This document shows, in pieces, positions 45,381 to 56,008 of a stretch of DNA of 64,000 nucleotides. The position numbers and the translations under genes are program-made. Where the stretch lies: assembly GCA_922989275.2 (NCBI GenBank), contig OV277864.1, positions 26,795,550-26,859,549 on the forward strand, in the 5' to 3' direction. Origin of the DNA: Gari tellinella. Lineage: Eukaryota; Mollusca; Bivalvia; Cardiida; Psammobiidae. Positions within the stretch are counted from its first letter, which is position 1. Every line of letters begins with the position of its first letter. The notes beneath the pieces were generated by a model that did not search any database, was not told where the DNA came from, and was given only the letters and a program-made list of their open reading frames with translations.

Positions 45381-45565
45381 TTAAACCCTTTCATCAATAC
45401 CTTAGAACTAGAGTAGCTCTACCGGTACCCTTCCCTGAGAAATACTTAGATACGTACAAGCACTATTTATTCTTTAACCCTTTCTTCAAAATCTTAACCT
45501 TAGGAGGCCTCTACTCTGCCCAGTGATATTTAAATGTTTACGGAATAGCACTATTTTTCCTTTAA

Positions 45566-45779
45566 CCCATTACCGCATAGACTGATTCTAGTTTTGAAAA
45601 TAGGTGACCCCATGGCGCATTCTGCTTTACTTTCAGCCTGCTTTAAGCTACCATCTTTTAGAATATAAAATTTATTTTTCATCATACATATTAATACCTG
45701 AATAAATTTGAACTACCGTATTTTCTTTAGAGGAGGAATAAATTAAATGAGTTAAAAAGCGTATTTATGGGGTAATGGG
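45566..45779. mobile_element. TTAA MITE, 'CCCATTACCCC' family, reverse orientation, left core arm deleted
   Basis: TTAA at 45562-45565 and 45780-45783. Only GCGCATTCTGCTTTACTTTC and AGCCTGCTTTAAGCTACCAT of the core remain. Confidence 0.75.
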
Positions 45780-46077
45780 TTAAACATTTCTTCAACCTAA
45801 ATTGCAAACAGTACATGATATTCCATTCAGGGGGCATTACTCATGAAAAACTTGACAAATTCTGACAAAATACAAACTCAAGATTATACAGTTTGTTAAA
45901 ACAATATCATATACAAAATTTCAGCCCATTATGTGAAAGCATGTAGGAAAAAATGTGGAAAAGGATGTATTTTTAATATTTTAAAGTTAAAAAGGGGCAT
46001 TTTTCATGGAAAGCTAGATCAATTTCTATGAAACCAAAACTTGATATGCTGATTACCAAAATAAGATAATATTATAC

Positions 46078-46249
46078 AGTTATTTCATGTGTGTTTGGGG
46101 AACAGTCAAAACTATTGGTCCAAGGTATCCGGGAAGACTTTCGAACTGTTGCCCGAGGCCGATGGGCCGAGGGCAACAGTTCGAAATGTCTTCCCTGATA
46201 ATGAGGGACAATAGTTTTGACTGTTCCCCTAACACACATGAAATAACTG
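46078..46249. mobile_element. Long near-perfect palindrome (172 bp)
   Basis: The halves mirror over about 75 bp each: CAGTTATTTCATGTGTGTTT on the left, CACACATGAAATAACTG on the right, with AACTGTTGCCC / GGGCAACAGTT and GGCCGATGGGCC at the centre. A fragment of the same family (GGGCAATAGTTAAAACTATT) is near 47052. Confidence 0.75.
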
Positions 46250-46371
46250 TTTTATTACCTAATTCTTTATATAGGGCTAACTGGATTTTCAAAAAGAATT
46301 AATCTGAGCCAAAGTACAAATGAAATAAGATTTCTTAATTCCAGTCATCATAAATTCTTGGATTCTTTTCA

Positions 46372-46527
46372 GTCGAACAGTGGCTATGCCACCTTTTAAG
46401 CTTGAAATACGGATATTTTCGACAGAAGCGGTTTATAAAGAAGCGGGTTTATGGCATTTAGGCCTATCTGTAGAAATGCAGGTAAATTCTACTTATGTGA
46501 GTTCCAGACATTGAGGTTTAACTGTAT
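46372..46527. mobile_element. 'CAGTCGAAC' MITE fragment
   Basis: Begins AGTCGAACAGTGGCTATGCC and ends CATTGAGGTTTAACTGTA. Related to 25360-25552 with the left arm rearranged. Confidence 0.4.
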
Positions 46528-47310
46528 AAATTTGTGTACATTAGCGCGAGAGTTTTCAGTGACATGATGTCAATTTCAAGTGTCGACTTTTAGGCTCAAT
46601 TGAGTAAAACTTTGTCAGATTATGTATGTTTTCTTTCTTATATTGGATCTAGACTTGAAATGAATTTGTACACGGTATTCCGGCAGGGTGTCGAAATACC
46701 GTGTAACTAATAATATACATTTTGAGATTTTGACAGACGTCTGATGACTGATCAGCGTCGTCTTGTAAGCGCTTGCATGTTATTGTAATGTTCGGGTCCG
46801 TGTTATTTTCTGTATAAAGGATAGCGGCGAAACTTGATGCCTATTATGAACTCGTCTCATTGATTATAGTATTGCTATAAATAATGATTAAGCATGAAAT
46901 AAAGTATTAATCCTCCAGACACCAATCAATGATAATTATTCAATACTGTTTTCATTAAAGTACGGCAATTCCGGGTACGGGGAAACTTCTCAATGACACT
47001 GATTTTAGAGCTTCTACGCATCTTTTTCGCGCATGGAAACAGTTCGTCCTAGAGGGCAATAGTTAAAACTATTTCCCCCGGATTAGGCAATGTCAGAACA
47101 ACACAGCAAAACAGTCAAAAATAACGAATTACAAGTTATATAGAGCATTATGTAATAAAAGTAAATGTCAGCTCAATACGTCAAAGCATGTGTGAAACAG
47201 CGCGGAAAAAAACAAACTTCTAATACACTGATTTAAAAAAGGGGAATAATTCATGGAATTTTGATGAAATAGAAAATTGATATATAGTTCATCAAAACAA
47301 TTTAGTTTTC

Positions 47311-47660
47311 CATTTGTCTTATGATATAGGGCTTTAGTCTTCCATCTGTCTTATCCTATAGTGAGTTTGTCTTCCATGTCTTATGCTGTAGTGATTTAGT
47401 CTTCCATCTGTTTTATGCTATAGTGCTTTAGTCTTCCTTCTGTCTTAAATACTATACCTTAGTCTGCCATCTGTCTTATGATATAATGCTTAAGTCTCCC
47501 ATCTGTCTTAGTTAAAACATTTTTTTTTTCATAATATATACAACATTTGGATAATACATGTATATACATTAGGATGGGAATGAAAGCAAAAGCTTATTTG
47601 ATTCTTCTCCCATCTGTCTTATGAAGTTAGTGCTTTATAAGCCTTCCTTCTGTCTTATGC
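47311..47660. repeat. Degenerate 32-bp repeat flanking the minisatellite
   Basis: About ten imperfect units carry GTCTTATGCTATAGTGCTTT and AGTCTTCCATCT. They match the 43-bp units except that they lack ACCGGGTAAAT, and they vary more in length and sequence. A short stretch of the same type follows the main array at 50400-50460. Confidence 0.75.
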
Positions 47661-50400
47661 TATAGGGCTTTAGTCTTCTATCTGTCTTATACCGGGTAAA
47701 TGTTATAGTACGTTAGTCTTCTATCTGTCTTATACCGGGTAAATGCTATAGTACGTTAGTCTTCTATCTGTCTTATACCGGGTAAATGCTATAGTATGTT
47801 AGTCTTCTATCTGTCTTATACCGGGTAAATGCTATAGTACGTTAGTCTTCTATCTGTCTTATACCGGGTAAATGCTATAGTACGTTAGTCTTCTATCTGT
47901 CTTATACCGGGTAAATGCTATAGTACGTTAGTCTTCTATCTGTCTTATACCGGGTAAATGCTATAGTACGTTAGTCTTCTGTCTGTCTTATACCGGGTAA
48001 ATGCTATAGTACGTTAGTCTTCTGTCTGTCTTATACCGGGTAAATGCTATAGTACGTTAGTCTTCTATCTGTCTTATACCGGGTAAATGCTATAGTACGT
48101 TAGTCTTCTATCTGTCTTATACCGGGTAAATGCTATAGTATGTTAGTCTTCTATCTGTCTTATACCGGGTAAATGCTATAGGGCTTTAGTCTTCTATCTG
48201 TCTTATACCGGGTAAATGCTATAGTACGTTAGTCTTCTATCTGTCTTATACCGGGTAAACGCTATAGTATGTTAGTCTTCTATCTGTCTTATACCGGGTA
48301 AATGCTATAGTATGTTAGTCTTCTATCTGTCTTATACCGGGTAAATGCTATAGGGCTTTAGTCTTCTATCTGTCTTATACCGGGTAAATGCTATAGTACG
48401 TTAGTCTTCTATCTGTCTTATACCGGGTAAACGCTATAGTATGTTAGTCTTCTATCTGTCTTATACCGGGTAAATGCTATAGTACGTTAGTCTTCTATCT
48501 GTCTTATACCGGGTAAACGCTATAGTATGTTAGTCTTCTATCTGTCTTATACCGGGTAAATGCTATAGTATGTTAGTCTTCTATCTGTCTTATACCGGGT
48601 AAATGCTATAGGGCTTTAGTCTTCTATCTGTCTTATACCGGGTAAATGCTATAGTACGTAAGTCTTCTATCTGTCTTATACCGGGTAAATGCTATAGTAT
48701 GTTAGTCTTCTATCTGTCTTATACCGGGTAAATGCTATAGTACGTTAGTCTTCTATCTGTCTTATACCGGGTAAATGCTATAGTATGTTAGTCTTCTATC
48801 TGTCTTATACCGGGTAAATGCTATAGGGCTTTAGTCTTCTATCTGTCTTATACCGGGTAAATGCTATAGTACGTTAGTCTTCTATCTGTCTTATACCGGG
48901 TAAATGCTATAGTATGTTAGTCTTCTATCTGTCTTATACCGGGTAAACGCTATAGTATGTTAGTCTTCTATCTGTCTTATACCGGGTAAATGCTATAGTA
49001 TGTTAGTCTTCTATCTGTCTTATACCGGGTAAATGCTATAGTACGTTAGTCTTCTATCTGTCTTATACCGGGTAAATGCTATAGTATGTTAGTCTTCTAT
49101 CTGTCTTATACCGGGTAAATGCTATAGTACCTTAGTCTTCTATCTGTCTTATACCGGGTAAATGCTATAGTACGTTAGTCTTCTATCTGTCTTATACCGG
49201 GTAAATGCTATAGTACGTTAGTCTTCTATCTGTCTTATACCGGGTAAATGCTATAGTACGTTAGTCTTCAATCTGTCTTATACCGGGTAAATGCTATAGT
49301 ACGTTAGTCTTCTATCTGTCTTAAACCGGGTAAATGCTATAGTACGTTAGTCTTCTATCTGTCTTATACCGGGTAAATGCTATAGTACGTTAGTCTTCTA
49401 TCTGTCTTATACCGGGTAAATGCTATAGTACGTTAGTCTTCTATCTGTCTTATACCGGGTAAATGCTATAGTACGTTAGTCTTCTATCTGTCTTATACCG
49501 GGTAAATGCTATAGTACGTTAGTCTTCTATCTGTCTTATACCGGGTAAATGCTATAGTACGTTAGTCTTCTATCTGTCTTATACCGGGTAAATGCTATAG
49601 TAAGTTAGTCTTCTATCTGTCTTATACCGGGTAAATGCTATAGTACGTTAGTCATCTATCTGTCTTATACCGGGTAAATGCTATAGTACGTTAGTCTTCT
49701 ATCTGTCTTATACCGGGTAAATGCTATAGTACGTTAGTCTTCTATCTGTCTTATACCGGGTAAATGCTATAGTACGTTAGTCTTCTATCTGTCTTATACC
49801 GGGTAAATGCTATAGTACGTTAGTCTTCTATCTGATTTATACCGGGTAAATGCTATAGTACGTTAGTCTTCTATCTGTCTTATACCGGGTAAATGCTATA
49901 GTATGTTAGTCTTCTATCTGTCTTATACCGGGTAAATGCTATAGTACGTTAGTCTTCTGTCTGTCTTATACCGGGTAAATGCTATAGTACGTTAGTCTTC
50001 TATCTGTCTTATACCGGGTAAATGCTATAGTATGTTAGTCTTCTATCTGTCTTATACCGGGTAAATGCTATAGTACGTTAGTCTTCTATCTGTCTTATAC
50101 CGGGTAAATGCTATAGTATGTTAGTCATCTATCTGTCTTATACCGGGTAAATGCTATAGTATGTTAGTCTTCTATCTGTCTTATACCGGGTAAATGCTAT
50201 AGTATGTTAGTCTTCTATCTGTCTTATACAAGGTTAATGCTATAGTACGTTAGTCTTCTATCTGTCTTATACCGGGTAAATGCTATAGTACGTTAGTCTT
50301 CTATCTGTCTTATACCGGGTAAACGCTATAGTATGTTAGTCTTCTATCTGTCTTATACCGGGTAAATGCTATAGTACGTTAGTCTTCTATCTGTCTTACA
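47660..50400. repeat. 43-bp minisatellite, 63 units
   Basis: The word ACCGGGTAAAT (one unit reads ACAAGGTTAAT) first occurs at 47691 and last at 50357, 2666 bp apart, which is exactly 62 periods of 43. The unit also holds TTAGTCTTCTATCTGTCTTA and GCTATAGT. Three unit types are set by the link to the next unit: TAGTACG, TAGTATG and TAGGGCT. 43 is not a multiple of three and stops are frequent, so it is not coding. Confidence 0.97.
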
Positions 50401-50732
50401 TACTATACTTTAGTCTGTTATTCTGTCTTATGCTATAGTGCTTTAGCCTTCCTTCTATTTTTAATGCTATCATTGAGTGTTAGTTCAATAAGTTCAAGGA
50501 CTGTAAAGGAGGCGCCACAATTTACGCAGTTTATTATAAGAACAATAGCCATACCTATACGGAAACAAACGACTTGTTTGTATAAAACTGTTTCACAGTT
50601 TGTTAGTAGTTCTATAAACAGCAACCTTGTCAAGTGTTTATGTAGTGGTTATCAGGGATGCCATAAGTTGACATGAAAAATCCTAAGATTTCCAAATTTG
50701 CATTTTTCAAGTGCGAATTTACGAATCGTACC

Positions 50733-50850
50733 TTTACCCCATAGCCTTTTCTTGTTTTGTTGACATGCGACTACTTAAAGCAGGCTGTAAGTAAAGCAGA
50801 ATGCGCCTTATGGCGCATTCTGCTTTACTTTCAGCCTGCTTTAAGCTACC
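50733..50850. mobile_element. 'CCCATTACCCC' MITE fragment with intact core
   Basis: TACCCCATAGCC, then the perfect palindrome AAAGCAGGCTGTAAGTAAAG / CTTTACTTTCAGCCTGCTTT round GCGCCTTATGGCGC. The right-hand part is missing. Confidence 0.65.
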
Positions 50851-51140
50851 ATGAACTCGGAAAAAATCCGGAGATTTAGGAAAAATCCGGAGAAATGGCA
50901 GCCCTGGGTTATGCCCCTTCTCCTGCTAAGTCGATCAAACATGACAAGAATGTGCAAATTCTTTAGAACAAGATCACATTACAGGGCATTTGATCAGGAT
51001 CCAAACTGCTTGACACCTAAATGTAAGTTTTGTCCGGAAGACAGATATTCAAATCAAATTTTGAAAACATACCCAAACAACCATTTTGAAGTAAACAACA
51101 TTTTAGCAGGAGTAGGTTGGACATACTTGATATATATCTA

Positions 51141-51327
51141 GTATGACCAATAAAATAAGGCTAGTTAATTGTATAAAGGACAGGTGACAGCTTAAAGCAA
51201 GGTGACAATAAAACAGAAAGCTCCTATAGGAGCTTTCTGTTTTACTGTCTCCTTGCTTTAAGCAGTCACCTGTCTGAAACACCTAATAAATAACACAATT
51301 AAGTGGTCGTAATAGAGAGGTTTTACT
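51141..51327. mobile_element. TA-type MITE, 'CAGTAAAACCTCTC' family
   Basis: The right end GTGGTCGTAATAGAGAGGTT. Core AAAGCAAGGTGACAATAAAA and its mirror round GCTCCTATAGGAGC, near perfect. The left end is reduced to TAGTATGACCAATAAA. Confidence 0.65.
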
Positions 51328-51406
51328 TTATTTTGCATGCGATCATTATTAGCGACTTGTCTTAGAATAATACTATATACTCACTGTATGACCCCAATAT
51401 TGGATA

Positions 51407-51625
51407 CAGTGGAGAATGTGTTATTCTTTCCCAATAAACGCGTTTACGCTAAAACTATTATTTGCAGTGCAAACAGTTTGGAGCCAGATCAGACTCCTAA
51501 CTGTTTGCGACCAAGATAAACATGAAATATCAGAATTGTACAAAAGTTGTTCTTTTCTACGTTTTAGCGCTTTGCTTTTGCGTACGTTTGCGTTTAAACG
51601 GGAAAGAATAACAGATTCTCCACTG
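51407..51625. mobile_element. TA-flanked MITE, 'CAGTGGAGAA' family, core collapsed
   Basis: CAGTGGAGAATGTGTTATTC on the left, GATTCTCCACTG on the right, TA on both sides. The core is shortened to AACAGTTTGGAGCCAGATCA followed by CTCCTAACTGTTTGC. Confidence 0.75.
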
Positions 51626-51644
51626 TAACAGTGGTTTTGTTTAC

Positions 51645-51825
51645 TCATTCACTCCTACAACTTCATATGGACAATACCAGTTTCCAATTACCGGAAGTCT
51701 TGTACTCATTTTACAATATATTTTAAATTAAACTGGTCCCTACTGGAGCTCTCTGATCAGGGTCTACACTAGTTGCAAAGACAAGTGTACTTTTCACAGG
51801 TTCAATTTTTTTAAAGAACATAGGG
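51645..51825. mobile_element. TTAA-type MITE relic, 'CTCTTTGAATCC' family
   Basis: CATTCACTCCTACAACTTCA on the left, CATAGGG plus TTAA on the right. Half a core with GGAGCTCTCTGATCAGGGTC. Confidence 0.5.
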
Positions 51826-51964
51826 TTAAGTAGGATGATAGTTGCGCTGAAAAAGCTAAAGTGTAGTGACTTTCTGCTTGATTTCATCCTACTTTAAGCG
51901 CAGCCAACCATCATCAGAAACTTTCTGCTTTATTTTCAGTTTGCTTTAAACAACACTGATTTTG

Positions 51965-52830
51965 AAGCCTTAATGCAGGTCCTAAGTTCATGGTAAAGAT
52001 CAAGGGGGTCAAACTTTTGCATGTAAGGAAAGGTCTTGTCCATATACACATGCACACCTAATATGAAAGGAATATCTCAAAGGACATAGGATTTATACAC
52101 ATTTTGAGAAACATAAACACAGATTCAGAAACCTAAACGTGGGCCCTTATTTTAAGGTCAAGGTCCTGGGGTAAAAACAATTTGTGTGCATGGAATTTAG
52201 TCGGTTCAAAAGCCTTTATGGCTAATGTTGTCTATATTATGTCTTGCTGACTTAAAATTTGTCAATATACACAAGCATACCAAATATAAAAGCAATATCT
52301 CAAGGGACATCTATGTATAGGAGTTATAACCATTTTTCAAAACATAAACACATATTTCGAAACTTAAACACAGGCTTAAATTCAAGGTCAAGGTGAGAGG
52401 GATCAAACTTTTTGTGTGCATGATATGAAAAGCCAAATATGAAAGCCATTACCTCAAGGGACATATGAGTATTAAACGTTTTTTCAAAACCTAAACAAAG
52501 ATTTCAAACCCTAAATGTGGGCTCTAAGTTCAATGTCAAGGTCACAGGGGTCCAAATTTTTTTCTTTGGCATGGAAAGGTCTTGTCTATATACAGGCACA
52601 TACCAAACATGAAAGCAATACCTCAATTGACACATGAGTTATAAACATTTTTCGAAACCTTAACAACGATTTCGAAACTTAGGTGGGCCCTAAGTTCAAG
52701 GTCAAGGTCATTTGGGTCCAATTTATTTTTGGCATTGAAAGGTCTTGCCATATTCAAACACAAACCAACTATAAAAGCAATACCTCAAGGACATAGAAGT
52801 TATAGGCATTTTCTTAAAATTGTTTACGCC
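51965..52830. repeat. Tandem array of about 150-230-bp units, five copies
   Basis: Units are marked by GTGGGCCCTAAGTTCAAGGT-like words near 51973, 52139, 52371, 52517 and 52683, each followed by GGTCAAGGTCA, GGAAAGGTCTTG, an ATATACAC segment and TACCTCAAGGGACAT. I associate this type with bivalve genomes. Confidence 0.75.
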
Positions 52831-52884
52831 GACGACAGTGACTATAAGCCGGGGGTATTGCAATAGCATTCTTGTACTTCGTTC

Positions 52885-53047
52885 AGGCAAGCTTGAAACA
52901 GAATGTTCAAAATTTCTTTTCAAAACAGTGTCAGAGTGTCAAACAGTATGGATCTTGATGAGACATCGCATTATGTGGCATCTGATAAAGATCCAAACTG
53001 TTTGCAAAGCGTTATCCTGGTTTCACCGCTAGCATGCTAAGAGTTTA
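52885..53047. mobile_element. 'CTCTTTGCATGCTGGGTA' MITE, left end lost
   Basis: Core GTCAAACAGTATGGATCTTG / AAAGATCCAAACTGTTTGCA round CATCGCATTATGTGGCATC. Right end CCGCTAGCATGCTAAGAGTT. Confidence 0.65.
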
Positions 53048-53224
53048 GAAGTATACTGTTGATATTTTTATGACATGTTTTTTCCTACTGTTGTAGCTGT
53101 GAAATCAATGTTGAGATAGGCAGGGAAGTTGCCTTATGCCTGATGTAACAATCTTTTGCCTCACTATTTTTTTTCTAATTAGTCCTAGTCAGGTGTGAGA
53201 TTATGCCAGTATCTATTTCATTAA

Positions 53225-53442
53225 CTCTTTGCATGCTGGGTAATTTTTTTCGTCTGCAACAATTGTCGTCTGCTTCTGTTCTAAAATTGGAATTTTTCCA
53301 AAGTTCTTTTAAAGTCAGTGTCAGAATGGCAAACAAATTGGATCCTGATGAGACGCCGCGTTATGCCGCGTCTCATCTGGATCCAATCTGTTTGCAGAGA
53401 TAATCACTATGGCAGATATACCCGCCGCTAGGGTGCAAAGAG
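53225..53442. mobile_element. TTAA MITE, 'CTCTTTGCATGCTGGGTA' family, complete reference copy
   Basis: TTAA at 53221-53224 and 53443-53446. CTCTTTGCATGCTGGGTAAT on the left, CGCTAGGGTGCAAAGAG on the right. The core hairpin GGATCCTGATGAGACGCCGC is mirrored by GCGTCTCATCTGGATCC. The left arm carries CAACAATTGTCGTCTGCTTC. Confidence 0.8.
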
Positions 53443-53550
53443 TTAAGCACTCACCACAAATCTAATGCATTTCATGTAGTACCAGAGAGAATTAATTAGT
53501 CTTTGAAATAGTAAGCTACTGTTATACAAGGTTTAGCCTTGATAACTCTC

Positions 53551-53745
53551 TAACTCTTTGCATGATGGGTTAATTTTTTTTGTCCGTAAAAATTGTCGTC
53601 TGCAACTGTTTCTAATAATAGAATTTTCAACAAAAAAATTCAAAACAAGGTTAGTCTATGTCAAAATGTATGGATCCTGATGAAAGGATGTGTTACCCTG
53701 CCTCCTATCAGGATCTAACTACTTGCAAATGTCACATCGTGTAGG
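53551..53745. mobile_element. 'CTCTTTGCATGCTGGGTA' MITE, worn
   Basis: AACTCTTTGCATGATGGGTT on the left, with core arms ATGTATGGATCCTGATGAAA and CTATCAGGATCTAACTACTT. The right end has decayed. Confidence 0.55.
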
Positions 53746-53983
53746 TTTATCATCACTTGTACGGCCTTGTTTTTATGCACTCTTTTATGGTGATGTGGTA
53801 GGATGCATGACTGCAAATCTGGACACCCACATGTTGGAGCTGGTATTAGTATTTTCTTCTTACCTGTCTTAGTTATTTTTAGATTGGAACATTCTAAATT
53901 TTTAAAAGGAATGATCACCATACTCGTTTATTTCCATACAGTCAGTCAGAGATACGGAAAGCTGTATTTATTGTGCGTAATGT

Positions 53984-54115
53984 ACAGTAGAGAACCATTA
54001 TTATTTCCCGAATAAACGCAAACACATGCAATGCACGAAACTGTAGAAAATTAATTTTATCTTTTTATTTTAATCTGGGTGGCAAACAGGTTCGAGCCTT
54101 ATCAGACGCCGGGTT
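53984..54115. mobile_element. TA-type MITE, 'CAGTGGAGAA' family, left half only
   Basis: CAGTAGAGAACCATTATTAT after TA, then a shortened body and AACAGGTTCGAGCCTTATCA GACGCCGGG before similarity stops. Confidence 0.5.
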
Positions 54116-54389
54116 ATCTATTTTTTGTACAATAGCAGACAATTATTGCTGATAAAATTTTGAAATTTGAAGTACATCAAAGTTAAGAGAGTTATTGCGG
54201 CCAAATTTGGGATTGCAAATAGTAATAGGCAACATTTGTATATGAGCTGTGCCATTACAAAGTCTGTATTATTGCATTGTAACATTGTACAGACTAAGTA
54301 CCTTTGTAATCACAGTCTCTGTATTGGAGTTGGGTCTACACTGCCAAAAACCATATATAATACAGCTACATAAAATGCTTGAGATGCTT

Positions 54390-54470
54390 GCAGGTGTTAA
54401 ACAGTGTAGATCAAGACCAGCCATCATGTCTTTGACGCCACCGCTGGCCTTGATCTACACTGTTTGCAAT
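54390..54470. repeat. Isolated palindromic core
   Basis: AAACAGTGTAGATCAAGACC and GGCCTTGATCTACACTGTTT mirror each other across a non-symmetric spacer of about 30 bp. No MITE termini are visible nearby. Confidence 0.55.
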
Positions 54471-54558
54471 GCAATAAGGCAGGTTGTGTCATGGAACGGC
54501 TCATATATAAGTATCCAAGATGGTGTTGATGCTAGAGCAAATGGTATAATCTGGTTAA

Positions 54559-54801
54559 CCCATTACACCATAAATACACCCTTTTACGCCTCTATTTTAT
54601 TCCTCCATTGAAGAAAATAATTCCAATTTATACAGTTATGAATATGTACCATCAGAAATACTTTCTATATTCTAGCAGATGGTAGCTTAAAGCAGGCTGA
54701 AAGTAAAGCAGAATGTGCCTTAAGGCACATTCTGCTTTACTTTCAACCTGCTTTAAGTGGTCACCTATTTCAAAACTAGAAACAAGCTATGAGGTAATGG
54801 G
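54559..54801. mobile_element. TTAA MITE, 'CCCATTACCCC' family, complete
   Basis: TTAA at 54555-54558 and 54802-54805. CCCATTACACCATAAATACA on the left, GCTATGAGGTAATGGG on the right, perfect core. Confidence 0.8.
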
Positions 54802-55019
54802 TTAATCTTGTTTGGACAGAGATACAGACAGGACAATCACTATATGCCTCCATCTATAAATGCCAAAGGCATAAAAGAGATTGTTCTGATAATGTAAACA
54901 CATTTATAACAGTGTAGAATCTGACCAAATGCTATGATACCGGCACCTAGCTGATATGGAGTGAGCATGGTTTATTATGCCAGTAATGATGACGCAATGT
55001 CTACTGGAGATAGATATAA

Positions 55020-55212
55020 CAGGGCTCCAGATAAGAGAGGGTAAACTGAACGAATCCAACACTTTCTAAATTATTTCCACACCAAACCATAAAGTATTAC
55101 TACTCATTAGAATTGTCTCTTCGAGACGATTCTAATGAGTAGTGACACCATAGGGTTTAATACAGAAATAACGATTTTAGTTTTTGAAACACTCCCCTTA
55201 TCTGGAGCTCTG
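55020..55212. mobile_element. 'CAGGGCTCCAGATAAGGGG' MITE, complete
   Basis: CAGGGCTCCAGATAAGAGAG on the left, CCCCTTATCTGGAGCTCTG on the right. The central hairpin CATTAGAATTGTCTCTTCGA is mirrored by GAGACGATTCTAATGAG. Confidence 0.8.
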
Positions 55213-56004
55213 GATATAGGACTGCCACACTATGATAGCACTTTGTAGATAATGAAATGATACCACACCCAGTCACATTATTAACTGACACAAGGCCACC
55301 AGTCATGACAGCAGAAAAGTTGCTGGATCCATATCTCATTTATGTTGAGATAAAAATATGATATATGATTCAGAAACATAACTCAGAGATGCTGAAAGCC
55401 CCTGTTTAGCTGAACCCCTATTAGAAGCCTCTTACAAACATGCAAGGGTATGCAGTGGTCCCAATGTATGTGCCACTTTGACACATCTCAGAGCCCCATA
55501 GTTCCCTAGCTGATCTGGAATTAAACTGATCACAAGTACATGGTATTTCTGCCAATATAATAAGGGTTTCTGTTTCTATGACAACTTCACATACATCCAG
55601 GTAGTCACCAATTATCCAATTGTGGACAAATTAGAAAGATAAAACCTGCTGGGAGAGACTGTTTTGACATCAATTCACAGTAATCTAAAAATGAAGGGAA
55701 AATGTGTACCTACTAATTATCAGATTCATGATTGCCATGGAAACAAGTAAAAATGAAAACAATAGTGTAGGAGGAGAAGTTATTATGTTGTTGGATAATA
55801 TTCCATGGTAATTAGTTCAACACCTGCAGAATAACCAATTCATCTAGTTTGTTATGTTTAGATTGGTAAATATATACCCACAAGAGAAATTTAGGGTTGA
55901 AAGGGTTAAGAACCTTCTGATTATCTGAGTCTCTGATTATAAAGGGAGCTCTGCATGCATCATACCTAATCTTGAAAACTACAAAATACACATTTTATTA
56001 GACA
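55213..56004. other. Non-coding stretch, nothing recognised
   Basis: No supported gene or repeat family. Confidence 0.4.
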
Positions 56005-56008
56005 TTAA

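Noticed and set aside
47660..50400. CRISPR-like array
   Set aside because: There are no unique spacers: the whole 43-bp period is repeated. The DNA is eukaryotic.
51965..52830. Possible exons in the 'AAGGTCAAGGTCA' region
   Set aside because: The periodic pattern is explained by a tandem repeat; reading frames do not persist between units.
54249..54611. 120-residue plus-strand ORF
   Set aside because: It runs through a palindromic core and into a MITE end; no motif.
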